A stretch of DNA of 64,000 bases. Origin: Entonaema liquescens. Taxonomy: Eukaryota; Ascomycota; Sordariomycetes; Xylariales; Xylariaceae. The first letter of the stretch is position 1. The number at the start of each line of letters is the position of its first letter. Positions 47,738 to 57,625 of this stretch are shown here, one piece after another. Both the position numbers and the translations under genes were made by a program. The notes under the pieces were generated by a model. It ran no database searches, was not told where the DNA came from, and saw only the letters and a list, made by a program, of their open reading frames with translations. The stretch is taken from contig CADCSX010000012.1 in the NCBI GenBank assembly GCA_902805475.1, forward strand, positions 1,364,001 to 1,428,000, given 5' to 3'.

Positions 47738-48829
47738 CTAAGCTGCAGCACTGTCCTGAGTGTTGTCGGTAGTATATCCAGGAGGCGGTGATACTCCCTG
47801 GGGGTCATGGCCTTTGAGGTAGTCCTCCTTCTCTCCGATCTGCTTGCCTCCAGCTTCCCATCTCTGTAACTGCGCGGCACGCTTCTCAGCACAAAGCCTC
47901 TGCAACGCAGGCCAGTAGATATCGTGGTTGTACTCGAACTGCAGTTCACCACCGGGGAATTCCGCCCACAGTTGCTCCTTCGGTACGTACTGCGTCATGT
48001 CCTCGTTGAACTTCAGCTTCTCCCGAGTCAATGGGTCAATGAATGGCGTAATTAGCTTGAAGAAGCCATTGACAACCCAAGGAACTATATTCTTGTATTA
48101 GCTTATCTAGTATACTATATCATCTCGAGATTGACTCACTGTTGATAATCATGGCTCGTCCGAGCCTCTCGGGGTAGTGCGTCTGGAGGATATGCAGGAC
48201 TTCCCGGCCTTGGCCAATACCGGGGCAGTGTTTGTACGGCTCTTGCCCGACTTGAAATTAATGAGAAGACTAAGAGTTTCTTGCTGGGCCGGCATGAGAT
48301 CTATAACCCGCTCGAGCATGAACACAAGATGTTGGACCTGTCGAGGAGAGACCTCTGTGTTTTGACGCCCCGGGTTTAGGTAATGGCAAGGACGGCAATG
48401 CTTGTCGTAGCCTAGCAAGACTTGCTTTCCAGTAGCATTCTCGGGCCCAATGTGGTCTGCAGTTAACTCCTCAACTCCATATTCTCTCCTCCAGGCCAGG
48501 GTTTCTTGCAGACGCTTCTCTGAATCCTTTTCGTGCCACTTGGTGGCTCTTAGGTATCTTAGCAGACACTCCCTTGTAAGCCACATCTTCTCGCTATCTG
48601 TCAAGGGACCGCTCTTCTCCTTAGACGGAACATCTGTCCATTCCTTCACACGGTTCAAAAGCCAGTCATACTTGGTTGTCTGGTCGGCGGTAAGGGCCGG
48701 CTTCTCAGGTACGGTGCTGCTCGCCGTGGGAGCCGAAAGGGGCGTCCTAAGCATACCGGCTTCATTTTTCTCTTCGAGGATTGAAGGCTCAGCACTTGCA
48801 GGTGCTACTGTTGTGCTAGGTGTAGACAT
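47738..48829 (-). CDS. Sec14-like CRAL-TRIO phosphatidylinositol transfer protein, frame-interrupted
   Basis: This is a CRAL-TRIO (Sec14) lipid-binding protein of about 345 residues if read across one frame break; the family moves phosphatidylinositol between membranes. Exons are 48140-48829 and 47738-48084, with a 55-bp GT-AG intron. The N-terminal CRAL-TRIO-N helices (ECLLRYLRATKWHEKDSEKR) are visible. The lipid-binding part includes LLINFKSGKSRTNTAP, then REVLHILQTHYPERLGRAMIIN in another frame, and PWVVNGFFKLITPFID with REKLKF in the second exon. The break is at the CCGGGG run 48220-48225 (plus strand). One extra base there would give the family's Pro-Gly-Ile-Gly-Gln segment. No intron can explain the shift, because the open parts almost touch. 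Confidence 0.85.
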
Positions 48830-49293
48830 TTTGATCTGTGATACGAATGGTGCTAATCCCTGTTTGATCTAAGACTCAATGGCACGCCTTTTTTGAGTTT
48901 CCGCGGGAAAGTTATCCTTGTTAAAGTTGAACAAGGCCAAAAGTCAGACGTGTAAATATTATTGGAGTTAAGTGGGTTGTCGGGGTGTCGGGATGTTGAG
49001 TTATTGAGTTATTAGGTTACCGGGTTACTTGGATTATTGGACTACTAGTGGTTTCCGCCTGGGGAGCCTTTGCCTAAGGTACATGTACCAGACGCTAAAG
49101 TTAAGGAAGTAGAATCCAAAGCAAGAGCAATTGTGTCCGATACTTTATTTAAAACAGCTGCTTCAACCTGGCACTTGTTCTGACTTCTTATTTCTAACTA
49201 CAACATACAACAGCAACAACAATAAGAGCAGGAAGTCGTCGCAAGAGAAACCTATAAGACGTGAATAATAGCTACGTCTTAAAGAACTCAGTG
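48830..49293. other. Divergent promoter region
   Basis: Upstream region shared by the Sec14-like gene and a small SAP-like gene. It holds GGTTACC/TTATTGG-type short repeats near 48995-49035 and a GGTACATGTACC palindrome at 49078-49089, about 250 bp before the Sec14-like ATG. Confidence 0.5.
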
Positions 49294-49713
49294 ATGGATA
49301 AGAACAATCTTGCCCCTGAATATTTACAGACTAGGGTAATTTATCTTGGCGGCGAACTAGCGAGCAGTCGACGAGATCCAATAAATTTCCCAGCAGAATT
49401 TCCAGACGTCCGAAGAGATATCGTATGTTACCGACTTCCTCGGTCAGTTTCTAATCACGAACATATTCTTTTCCAGAATACCCTTACACGTTCTCTTAAC
49501 AGGCTGGACTTACGTTATAGCACTGAATGTATTCTACTCCCCTTGCGCAGTCCAGCAACTGGAAGCATCATCGATAATTGTCCTCTAAGCGTTAACGATA
49601 TATGGGCATTGCCTAAAGCGGAAACTATACGTATACTCGGGGCTTTACAAGTTCCTATAAAGGCTGGTCCAGTTGAGATGCTACGAAAAGCAGTCCTGAT
49701 GCAGTTTATCTGA
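49294..49713 (+). CDS. Small hypothetical protein with a possible SAP-like motif
   Basis: I do not recognise a named family. From the ATG at 49294 the sequence stays open for 139 codons. It contains a very convincing 54-bp intron (49423-49476), with donor GTATGT, branch-like CTAAT and acceptor TTCCAG. Because 54 is a multiple of three and has no stop, spliced (about 121 residues) and unspliced (139) forms are both open. The last 35 residues, starting LPKAETIRILGALQVPIKAG, resemble the helix-loop-helix SAP fold that binds DNA in chromatin proteins. The neighbours are a Sec14-like gene and Pol12. Confidence 0.5.
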   Translation: MDKNNLAPEYLQTRVIYLGGELASSRRDPINFPAEFPDVRRDIVCYRLPRSVSNHEHILFQNTLTRSLNRLDLRYSTECILLPLRSPATGSIIDNCPLSVNDIWALPKAETIRILGALQVPIKAGPVEMLRKAVLMQFI

Positions 49714-50141
49714 TCGGTCACTATGGCCATTGCTTCTACCTATGGAATATCCATACATCGGCAAGACTAGTAGGGCAGCGATTTAGATAACAGGTACATA
49801 ATAGTTAATAACAGACCAACAACCCTATTTAACTGAGCCTATAAATATATGTAATTGAGGCGTTGTAGCCATCTGACCATCAGGTTGGTACAATATACTT
49901 ACGTAGTACGCTGAGAATCAGGGGCTAAGTACTTAGGTACCTAAGGTACATGTACCTGCCACCTGAGTACTGGGACCACTTAAAAAACCACTTAACGCGA
50001 ACAGCTAAGACGCGTCTATGTGAGAAAAAGCGCGTCGTCAAGTGTTGAATTTGTAAATGTCAGGCGCAACCGTGGCAATACTTTTCTCATTATTCTAACA
50101 TACAACAGAACAGCACAAATCAAGTTAATACCCAATTGACC
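49714..50141. other. Intergenic region upstream of Pol12
   Basis: No gene is seen. It contains TTAGGTACCTAA at 49933-49944, directly followed by the 14-bp palindrome AGGTACATGTACCT at 49944-49957. Confidence 0.55.
49933..49957. promoter_or_regulatory. Paired palindromes TTAGGTACCTAA and AGGTACATGTACCT
   Basis: Two perfect palindromes share one base and lie about 190-210 bp before the Pol12 ATG at 50142. The first is identical to the copy upstream of elp2. A promoter role is inferred from position and recurrence. Confidence 0.4.
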
Positions 50142-52201
50142 ATGGCGGAAGCTGACCTAGCAGAGTTGAATGAGCAGTTCGGTGCGCCGAACAGGGAACT
50201 ACAGCCTGATGTCGTCTCTGAGCTGCAGTCTATCATGCGAATACATTCCCTGTCCGCTCAGGACTTATTTTTCAAATGGGAATCGTACTGCATAAAAATG
50301 GACATGGACGGAAACAATTTGTCTGTAGAAAGCTTACGGGCTTTGAAGCAAGACATCCAAGATGCCTTGGAGCGAAGCAATCGAACACATCAGGTCCATA
50401 TTAAGACGGAGAAGCGCTCGACTGGGACACCGCGCAATAACGTTAAGAGTAGCGGTGATGTTTACGGCATGTTAGAGGGAATGGTCCCTAGTACTCCAGC
50501 TACGGGGAAATTGACCAAGAGCGCTGCCAAGAGACGAAATCAGGTTGACACACCCTCAGTGGCTCGGGAGTTAGAGTCTCTGAATGTTGGCTCGTAAGTT
50601 GCCATTGGTATATGCACCTGTATTACGAATACTAAGAAATCGCAGGGCAACTTCTTTTAATGACCGTCAGAATCCAGGAGAGGTGATAGAGGTCCTTAAT
50701 AACCATCTTAAACCCCTGAGCTCCCAATTGCGCCGCATTCTGAATCGCGCATCAAATTGACCGCAGCTTCAGATATGAAAAAGCTAGGTTACAAAACGCT
50801 CGCTATGAAATCTTCAGAAGCATCCGAGATTCTAGATGACCGGATAGACGAATTTATGGCTTTAATTAGAGATCACCAAAACATAGACGAGAGCGAATTC
50901 GGTAGTGCGGCGAGTCAAAGCACTACAGAAATCGTCGCTGTAGGCCGGATTGCGTCTGATTCTTCGGAAGGCAAGCTTAACGCGGCATCTGTCGTTTTAG
51001 AGACTTCGAGGCGGACAGGAGGGGGTCGAAGAATTCCCTGAATTTACAAAAGCTTAATGATCGCTATCAGTTTTTCCCCGGTCAGATTGTTGCATTCAGG
51101 GTATTAATTCATCAGGTAATGAGTTTGTCGTCCGAGAAGTGCTGGAAATGCCCCTACTACCTAGCGCTGCGTCTGCACCGGCCGGTATCGAGGCTCATCG
51201 AGAGAGACTAAGAGGTGGCCCTGACGCAATGGACTCGGACGACGAACCGGCACCGCTGAATATAATATTCGGCTCAGGTCCCTATTCGGCTGACGACAAC
51301 CTCGACTTTGAGCCCCTTCACGCCCTCTGCAGCCAAGCGGCAGACACATACGCCGATGCCCTCGTCCTAACAGGGCCTTTTATCGACGTCGACCATCCCC
51401 TAATTGCCACGGGAGACTTTGACCTCCCGGAAGATGCGGCTGTAGACCCCGACGCCGCAACAATGTCTACAGTTTTTAAGTACATGATTTCCCCAGCCCT
51501 AAACCGACTTGTTGCATCAAACCCGGCCATCACCATTCTCTTAGTGCCATCCGTGCGCGACGTTATCGAAAAACATGTGTCCTGGCCCCAAGACTCCTTC
51601 CCCAAAAAAGACTTAGGATTACCCAGAGCCGCGCGTATAATCGGCAATCCCATGACTTTATCCCTCAACGAGATGGTACTCGGGATTTCATCACAGGATA
51701 TCCTTTGGGGCCTTCACCACGAGGAGCTTGTCGGCAACCGGCCTCCTGACAACCACTTGTTTTCAAGAATACCTAAATACTTGATTGAGCAGAGGCATTA
51801 TTTCCCCATATTCCCTCCCGCAGATCGGCAGAAGTTGCCTAAGGTCGGGACGACTGATGGTCTTCCGCCTGGTGCCATGCTTGACACGAGTTATTTGAAG
51901 CTAGGCGAGATGGTGACGGTAAGACCGGATATTATGATCATTCCGAGTGCTTTACCTCCGTTTGCAAGGGTATGTGTAAATTTCAACTCTTTATTTACTA
52001 GATATACTTACTAACACACACCAGGTCGTGGAGAGTGTTGTAATTGTTAATCCTGGATACCTTTCAAAAAGGAAAGGGCCAGGGACGTATGCTCGAATGA
52101 CTCTATTCCCACCGAAAGTGACGGATGAAGAGCTGAGTAGCGGAGGTATGGTTAGTCATAAGGTATTTGAAAGGGCTAGAATCGAAATCACGAGGATATA
52201 A
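50142..52201 (+). CDS. pol12: DNA polymerase alpha subunit B (Pol12), frame-interrupted
   Basis: This is the B subunit of the DNA polymerase alpha-primase complex, which starts lagging-strand synthesis. Exons are inferred at 50142-50593, 50646-51969 and 52025-52201, about 651 residues if three frame breaks are bridged. The N-terminal part, the OB-fold region (QFFPGQIVAF) and the inactive phosphoesterase-like part (LNIIFGSGPYSADDNLDFEP, with DALVLTGPFIDVDHPLI later on) are all recognisable. The C-terminal exon reads VVESVVIVNPGYLSKRKGPG. The frame must shift at a C run 50713-50716, at CCC 51036-51038 and at GGG 51099-51101. In each case one extra base rejoins conserved sequence, and the total then becomes a whole number of codons. 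Pol12 is essential, so sequence error is likelier than decay. Confidence 0.88.
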
Positions 52202-52510
52202 CTTTTGAAATCACTTGCATTGGGGCGGAGTCCAGAGAGGTAGGTATATAAAGAACTAAATAGGAATACCGAATAGTAATACTGTTATACCCAATTTACA
52301 ATATAAATATCCGTAAAGGAAGTAGTATTATATCTTAATGATACCTAGACTAGCCTAAATATTATTTATTGCATTTGTTTAGATAGGCGTAGGTCTCATG
52401 AATTGAACAATATAAGTCTAGCATGTACGATATTATAGTTGAAAAGATGTCTATAAAGTTCTAATGTGTACCTTTCATGTATGCGGTACATATAAGCAGT
52501 ACATGGGTGG
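52202..52510. other. Intergenic spacer between Pol12 and the inverted-repeat element
   Basis: AT-rich sequence with no recognised gene. It ends in GGTGG (52506-52510), matched after the right end of the element. Confidence 0.5.
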
Positions 52511-52552
52511 TATGGCAGACCATATGTACCACTTTGCCAAAATCGATTTTGG
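52511..52552 (+). repeat. Left terminal inverted repeat
   Basis: 42 bp beginning TATGGCAGACC and ending CCAAAATCGATTTTGG. It pairs with the right repeat, with four mismatches near its outer half. Confidence 0.82.
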
Positions 52553-53303
52553 TCAGCCACTAAACTAGATTTAGTCAAGCGCAAGTTGATTTTATCGGTC
52601 GGATACTTGAAATTTAATAGTTAATACTTACCTTTTATACGGGTTAAATAAATAAACTGCTATAAATAACCCGTTAAAACAGCATTACTTTAATAAAAAG
52701 GCTACATATTACACTAAAAGAACCGTACCTAATTACTTTAGGTAAGTAAGCATCTTATACGAGGCTATACACAAGATAGTCTACCTACGATACAACTTAC
52801 AATACAACCTACAATACAACCTATTTAATAAGTACGTATCGTTTCAATACAGTTCTTCGGATTGTTATGTTACATAATGCGGCTTACCGAGTCTTAGTTC
52901 CCGTACAAAATTCGCATACTTATCTATCTACCTATCTTGTTGAAAATAGACTAGATAGACTAGATAGACTACTTACGTTAGGTAGATTGATTACTTACTT
53001 AATTGACCACCTAATCGACCACCTACCTATTAACTACCTACCGAATTGACTACTTAATCGACTATTTGGCTACCTAATTAATTGATTGATAAACTTAATA
53101 AACTTAATAAATTACTTAAATAGATTGAATAGGACCTTACATAAGAGGTTTAATTGTAAATAACCTCGTACGAGACGTTAGATTCCTTGTTGTCAACCCT
53201 AAAATATGTATCTAACAGTCATATGCGACTCGTATTACGCATAAGTAGACGTGATGTATATGGCTTGTGCGTACGCTAGGGATAAATTACCCCTTACGGC
53301 CAC

Positions 53304-53345
53304 CCAAAATCGATTTTGGCAAAGTGGCTCCTATGGTCCGCCATA
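53304..53345 (-). repeat. Right terminal inverted repeat
   Basis: Reverse complement of the left repeat with four mismatches; its outer end is GGTCCGCCATA. It ends 182 bp before the trs31 ATG. Confidence 0.82.
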
Positions 53346-53527
53346 GGTGGGCCTAAGTTGAGAGACTCCACATCTACAACATTGAACATTAAACCCCAAG
53401 AACTTCCAACTTCCAGACCAGTATCCCGATCAGCGACTATCCACAGAGACGGTTGATTCCCAATATCCCAAACCCAGATCGCATACCTTAACGCATACGA
53501 ACGTACCACCGAGAAAAAGGAAAAGCA

Positions 53528-54265
53528 ATGTCAAACCTTCAGCCCGTAAAGGGCAGTAAAGACCAACCGGGCCTACGCTACCCGACGAGCGGCAAGACAA
53601 TCTATCACCGACCGCTCAACCGCACCAAAGCTGCTGAGCTCAGCGGGTCTAGCTTCGCATACCTCTTTTCCGAAATGGTAGGGTACGCCTCCAAGAAGAT
53701 AGAGAGTATACAGGACCTAGAAAAGCGGTAAGTCTACACTTAGCTACCTAGCTACCTAGCCCATCCTTATCTCCCCGACAAAGCCTCTCGGCATATTTGC
53801 TAAAATGCGACCAGACTCAACGCGCAAGGACACCCGATCGGCCTCAAGCTCCTCGACCTGCTCCTGTACCGCGAGCCGCCGCGGTCGCAGACGCGCCCGC
53901 TCAACATCATCACGCTGCTGCACTTCATCAAGATCAACGTGTGGCAGCACCTGTTCGGGCGGGCGGCGGACGGGCTGGAGAAGTCGTCGGACCCCACCAA
54001 GCCCGACGAGTACATGATCATCGACAACGAGCCGCTCGTCAACCGCTACGTCAGCGTCCCCAAGGACATGAGCCAGCTCAACTGCGCCGCCTACGTCGCC
54101 GGCATCGTCGAGGGCGTGTGCGATGGCTCCGCGTTCCCCGCTCGTGTTACCGCACACAGCGTCGGCAAGCAGGAGGAGGGCGAGATGTGGCCCGGCCGCA
54201 CCGTATTCCTGGTTAAGTTCGCGCCTGAGGTCATGGAGAGGGAAGGGTTTTTGGGGAAAGGCTGA
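53528..54265 (+). CDS. trs31: TRAPP complex subunit Trs31 (TRAPPC5)
   Basis: This is a core TRAPP subunit of the Bet3-like fold, part of the Rab exchange factor acting in ER-Golgi traffic. Exons are 53528-53727 and 53815-54265, with an 87-bp intron, giving 216 residues. The first exon holds GKTIYHRPLNRTKAAELSGS and FAYLFSEMVGYASKKIESI. The second has GHPIGLKLLDLLLYRE, LNIITLLHFIKINVWQHLFG and the MIIDNEPLVNRYVSVPKDM segment before an AAYVAGIVEG helix, all typical of Trs31. The second exon is far richer in G+C than the first. The mobile element's right end lies just upstream and may affect its promoter. Confidence 0.94.
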
Positions 54266-54659
54266 AAGATGGGATGGGTTACGGGTCTTAAAATTTAAAA
54301 ATAAAATAAAATAAAGGGAGGAAGCGAAGCATTGCAACGGCGTTTCGGGGCGGTGTTTGGCAATCGGGGAATCTCGGGTTAGTTCATGTTTTTTTAATAT
54401 TATACTGGGGGCACGATATCACGGACAGTGAGGCGGGGATGTGAGATATCAAGATTTAGCCCAGAGTCAATTGGGGGGGACAATCTCAAGGAAAGAAAGA
54501 AAGAAAGAAAGAATAATACTACTACGCCGAGTCCGCCCGTGAAAACGCCATTTCTCCCATCGAGACCCTTGCGCCTCTAAGAAACCCTCCAGCCTACTAC
54601 CAGCTAAGCCAAGTCATACGCATCATCCAACCAATAAGCAAGCAAGCACATCCCGTTCG
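54266..54659. other. Convergent 3' intergenic spacer
   Basis: Holds a (GAAA)n run at about 54490-54512. No gene was recognised. Confidence 0.55.
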
Positions 54660-55001
54660 TCATCGCGGCAGTCCCTTATACGGCGCCCCAGGGGCGCGAG
54701 TCTTTCCCTGTGCAGGCCCCTTACTCATGAGCTCCGAGAGACCCAAATCCTTCCAGGCCGACTCCCTACTACGCTGAGTAGCCTTTTGGATGCCGAAGGC
54801 GGCATGCTGGTCGGGGACGACATCATCCTCGTCTTCGGGGTTTATGGGCTGGTGGTGCGGCGGTACGTAGATATCGTCGTCCGGAAGCTTGTCCTTGCAG
54901 AAGTCCTCGAACATGTCGGCATCGCGAGGGTGCTGCATGTGTACGTAGGTGTAGCAGCTGTCTTTGTTCTTCAGAACGGGTTTTGTTAGCGGGCAGTCAA
55001 G
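54660..55001 (-). CDS. Small hydrophilic protein, 5' end unresolved
   Basis: I do not recognise a family. The coding exon reads from an acceptor CATAG at 55002-55006 (starting LDCPLTKPVLKNKDSCYTYV) through an acidic middle (INPEDEDDVV) to a stop at 54660. The first internal ATG is at 54938 (92 residues). An ATG at 55041 could precede it only through a 37-bp intron, which is shorter than any other here. So either a further upstream exon exists or translation starts at 54938. The regular composition suggests a real gene. A TAGGTACC motif lies at 55140-55147. Confidence 0.5.
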   Translation of the reverse strand, partial: LDCPLTKPVLKNKDSCYTYVHMQHPRDADMFEDFCKDKLPDDDIYVPPHHQPINPEDEDDVVPDQHAAFGIQKATQRSRESAWKDLGLSELMSKGPAQGKTRAPGAPYKGLPR

Positions 55002-56135
55002 CTATGGGGGAGTTTAGAATGTGTTTGTTTATAAATACCATTGTTATCGTGTGAGCAGGTTTCTTCCTTAAAAAAGATTAGGAAGTCGTCTGATCGATGT
55101 CTGTAGAAGAGTGTCGATGTTAGGTATTCACGTAGGTAGTAGGTACCTTGGTATGTAGAGTGGGATTAGGTGGGATGTAATTGACTGCAGGCTCTCAACG
55201 TTGGCTAAGGCTGGTAGGTGTGGGGCACTATCATTCCAGCCGCACAGTTTGAGATCCGCGCACCGTACTTTACCCTTTTCTAGCATGTACCTGTACTTCA
55301 AGGTACAAATCTTGAACTTCACATCTACGACATATATGAGAATCAGATCTGATTTCTTCTCGATTAGGAACCGCATTGTTCATCTAATCAAAAATCATGG
55401 CTTATCTCGTGTAGACAGTTTCACGGTGATCTAGACGTAGCACTATGATATCCCTTCTAGTAACAGACGGGCCGATCAGATACTCCCAGAGAGTCCATAA
55501 TGGACCATAGCCTTACTTATGGAAGGATCGCAGCTCGCACAGCGTTGCTCATCTACATCAACGATTGGTGTCACTATCCACTGGTGTAACTATCTGTCCT
55601 TCCATAGCGCCGTTTCTGTGATACTCGTGGGCGATTCATAAACGACGTGTGTTACGGCATCGTATCTGATCGGAAATTAGGGGGTATCGTCACGCTTCAT
55701 ACACACACGCATCAGACAGGTTTCAAAAGGGCAAATTCCCTCGAAAGTTCCGCCGATGTGCTTGGAGAAACATTGTTTAAGACATACTTCTGAGGTGGCC
55801 GAGTTTCTTACGCAGTTAGTATTCGGCTTTGAAGCAACTCTCAATTTGCAAGGAGGATCGCATATATGCTCCATTCAATGAGAAGATTACAATGTAAGGA
55901 AATAGAGTTGGTGAGTACTAAAAGCATGAAATAAAACTTGCGCGTTCATATTCCATCGTTTGCTGCTACGTTGATTGCTATGTTGGTTTGCTATTTTGAC
56001 AGAGCTAGAATATGGCTTTTGGTATTACCCTTTTAGCATGACCTCACCCTGCGAGTTGCTATGAATCCATATGAGTCCAATTTCAACACTACCCCAAGAC
56101 CAAATCCCCGATTCCATTCATTCGTATCTCCTCGT
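55002..56135. other. Intergenic region with a cysteine-rich candidate
   Basis: No confident gene. A short minus-strand frame rich in cysteine at 55677-55874 is listed separately. The rest shows TAGGTA motifs near 55133-55150 and nothing else recognised. Confidence 0.45.
55677..55874 (-). CDS. Candidate small cysteine-rich protein
   Basis: A 65-residue frame starting at ATG 55874 contains eight cysteines spread through its length. This pattern is seen in small secreted fungal proteins. No signal peptide is encoded in this frame, and a stop lies directly upstream of the ATG. A signal-bearing first exon, if any, would have to be spliced on, and I could not find a convincing one. It sits beside two secreted cysteine-rich genes on the same strand. 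It could be a remnant of a third. Confidence 0.3.
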   Translation of the reverse strand: MEHICDPPCKLRVASKPNTNCVRNSATSEVCLKQCFSKHIGGTFEGICPFETCLMRVCMKRDDTP

Positions 56136-56718
56136 TTAGGTAAGATAGACGCCAATTCCGTAGTCTCGATCGACGTACCAGCCGCGGTGGCCCTTCGAGA
56201 TGCACTCGCCCATCACGGAGTCGGACAAGTACTGAGCGGCAACCTCAGGAGAGATGGTTGAAGTGCCGATGCGCTGGGGGCAAACAGAGGCAGTACAGTT
56301 GCCGGACACGGCATGGTAGCAGCCTTCGACCAATTTGACCGTGATATCACCTTGCACGGTTCGAAGCTGCTTGATGGCACCAAGGCAGTCATCGACAGAA
56401 GGGACTGGGCCCTAAGTAGTGTGTCAGTAAACCCGTTTATACGCATCCATAGTTTAGGAAAATCGGGTCTGGAAGTTATTTACTCACAACTTCCGAGGCG
56501 GGTTCGTAGCAACGATGAACCGCATCGCGGCGCTGCTTGGCATGTCCAACGGTGGACTCAGCAATCATGTCGCGGATGACGGTCTCTTGCATGAACTTGG
56601 ACGGGGAGACCGAAGAAGGAGATCCTGTACCCTTGATAGAAACGGCAGCTGCAGTAGGTGCCAGATTAAGGAGACCGGTCGTGATGACGGCCAAGGCGGC
56701 CATGCGCATGAGAAACAT
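56136..56718 (-). CDS. Small secreted cysteine-rich protein A
   Basis: The protein, 168 residues, is predicted secreted. Exons are 56488-56718 and 56136-56411, with a 75-bp GT-AG intron in phase 0. Residues about 1-25 form a signal peptide ending near an Ala-rich site (APTAAA). The mature part has six cysteines in the order C, DC, C, GNC, VC, C. The spacing is close to that of protein B at 57.6-58.1 kb, including the DC, the small-residue-C before VC/FC, and the C..KG..G ending. The pattern loosely recalls Ecp2/Hce2-type effectors, but I cannot assign a family. Its role may be host- or microbe-directed; that is inference. Confidence 0.72.
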
Positions 56719-57625
56719 GGTGAGTATCTCGAGCTGATATACCTGATATCCGTAGATAGAGGTTGTTGATGGGTGTTTAATGATCACTGGAGTCGAAAAG
56801 TTGGTTTCGAACGAACCGTCGATTTTAAAGGTGTTTGGCGGATTGATGTTAATGTTTGCTTGATTTGTTGTAGGTGCCTCCAGGAAGATTATGAGATGGA
56901 AATGGCAATTAGCGTCTGCCTTATCCAGTAGATCAAGTGATTTAAATGTAAGAGCAAGTTACTTGGAAGGTTCGACGAGTCTATTGAATTAACACTCGTG
57001 ACTACCCAGTGTGATTGGGAAAGGGACAGAGTAACACCCCTTTAGCCTGACCAAAATGAGATTTTGTGCTTCAAAGCCTGCATTACGGTGCACCTGTGAT
57101 TTTTATTTTTTAAAATACGATAACTGTATCCGAGAAACGAAAATACAGATTCATAATATTGCCTAACATCTCCCCTCTCAGTATCCATCCATGGTTCAGG
57201 GGACGTTCAAAAATTTAGAATGCTGCCGCCTAACGGATAGTCCGCTATATACCATCCACTAGAGCTGCATCACCACTAGAATACTTACTATCAGAACGAA
57301 AATATTAGCAGCCGTGTTGTACGATAGGGGGACTTATTAGCTTTAGAAATGTGATTTGGATTTGGATTTTGGCGACCCCAAGGTTCATATTTGATCAAGG
57401 TGTTGATTTGCAAGGCTATCTATCTCGTAACAACAGGAGCATTTAATATCAAAGCAAATACCGTGAGAACATAGCTACTTGTTCATGTGTACTTTGATTA
57501 ATTCCAGTCTCTGCTAGTGTTGCGTGTGAGCTACATATAGAAAGTCGTCACCATGATTTCCCTGTAATCATATCTTAGACCCTTTGATAACCACCTAGAC
57601 TGCTACCACACCAATAATTCCTGAA
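56719..57625. other. Intergenic region between the two secreted-protein genes
   Basis: AT-rich spacer of about 900 bp, containing the promoter of protein A. No gene or repeat was recognised. Confidence 0.5.

Larger units (their letters stand above)
52511..53345. mobile_element. MITE-like non-autonomous DNA transposon
   Basis: An 835-bp segment is bounded by 42-bp terminal inverted repeats (52511-52552 and 53304-53345) that match at 38 of 42 positions. Each repeat begins TATGGC and contains the 16-bp palindrome CCAAAATCGATTTTGG. The outside flanks are identical, GGTGG at 52506-52510 and at 53346-53350, consistent with a 5-bp target duplication. A TA duplication is an alternative, because the repeats start with TA. 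The interior is AT-rich with short tandem repeats (for example TACAATACAACC copies near 52787-52822 and GACTAGATA copies near 52948-52970). It has no transposase-like frame. No second copy was seen in the window. The superfamily is undetermined. Confidence 0.8.
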
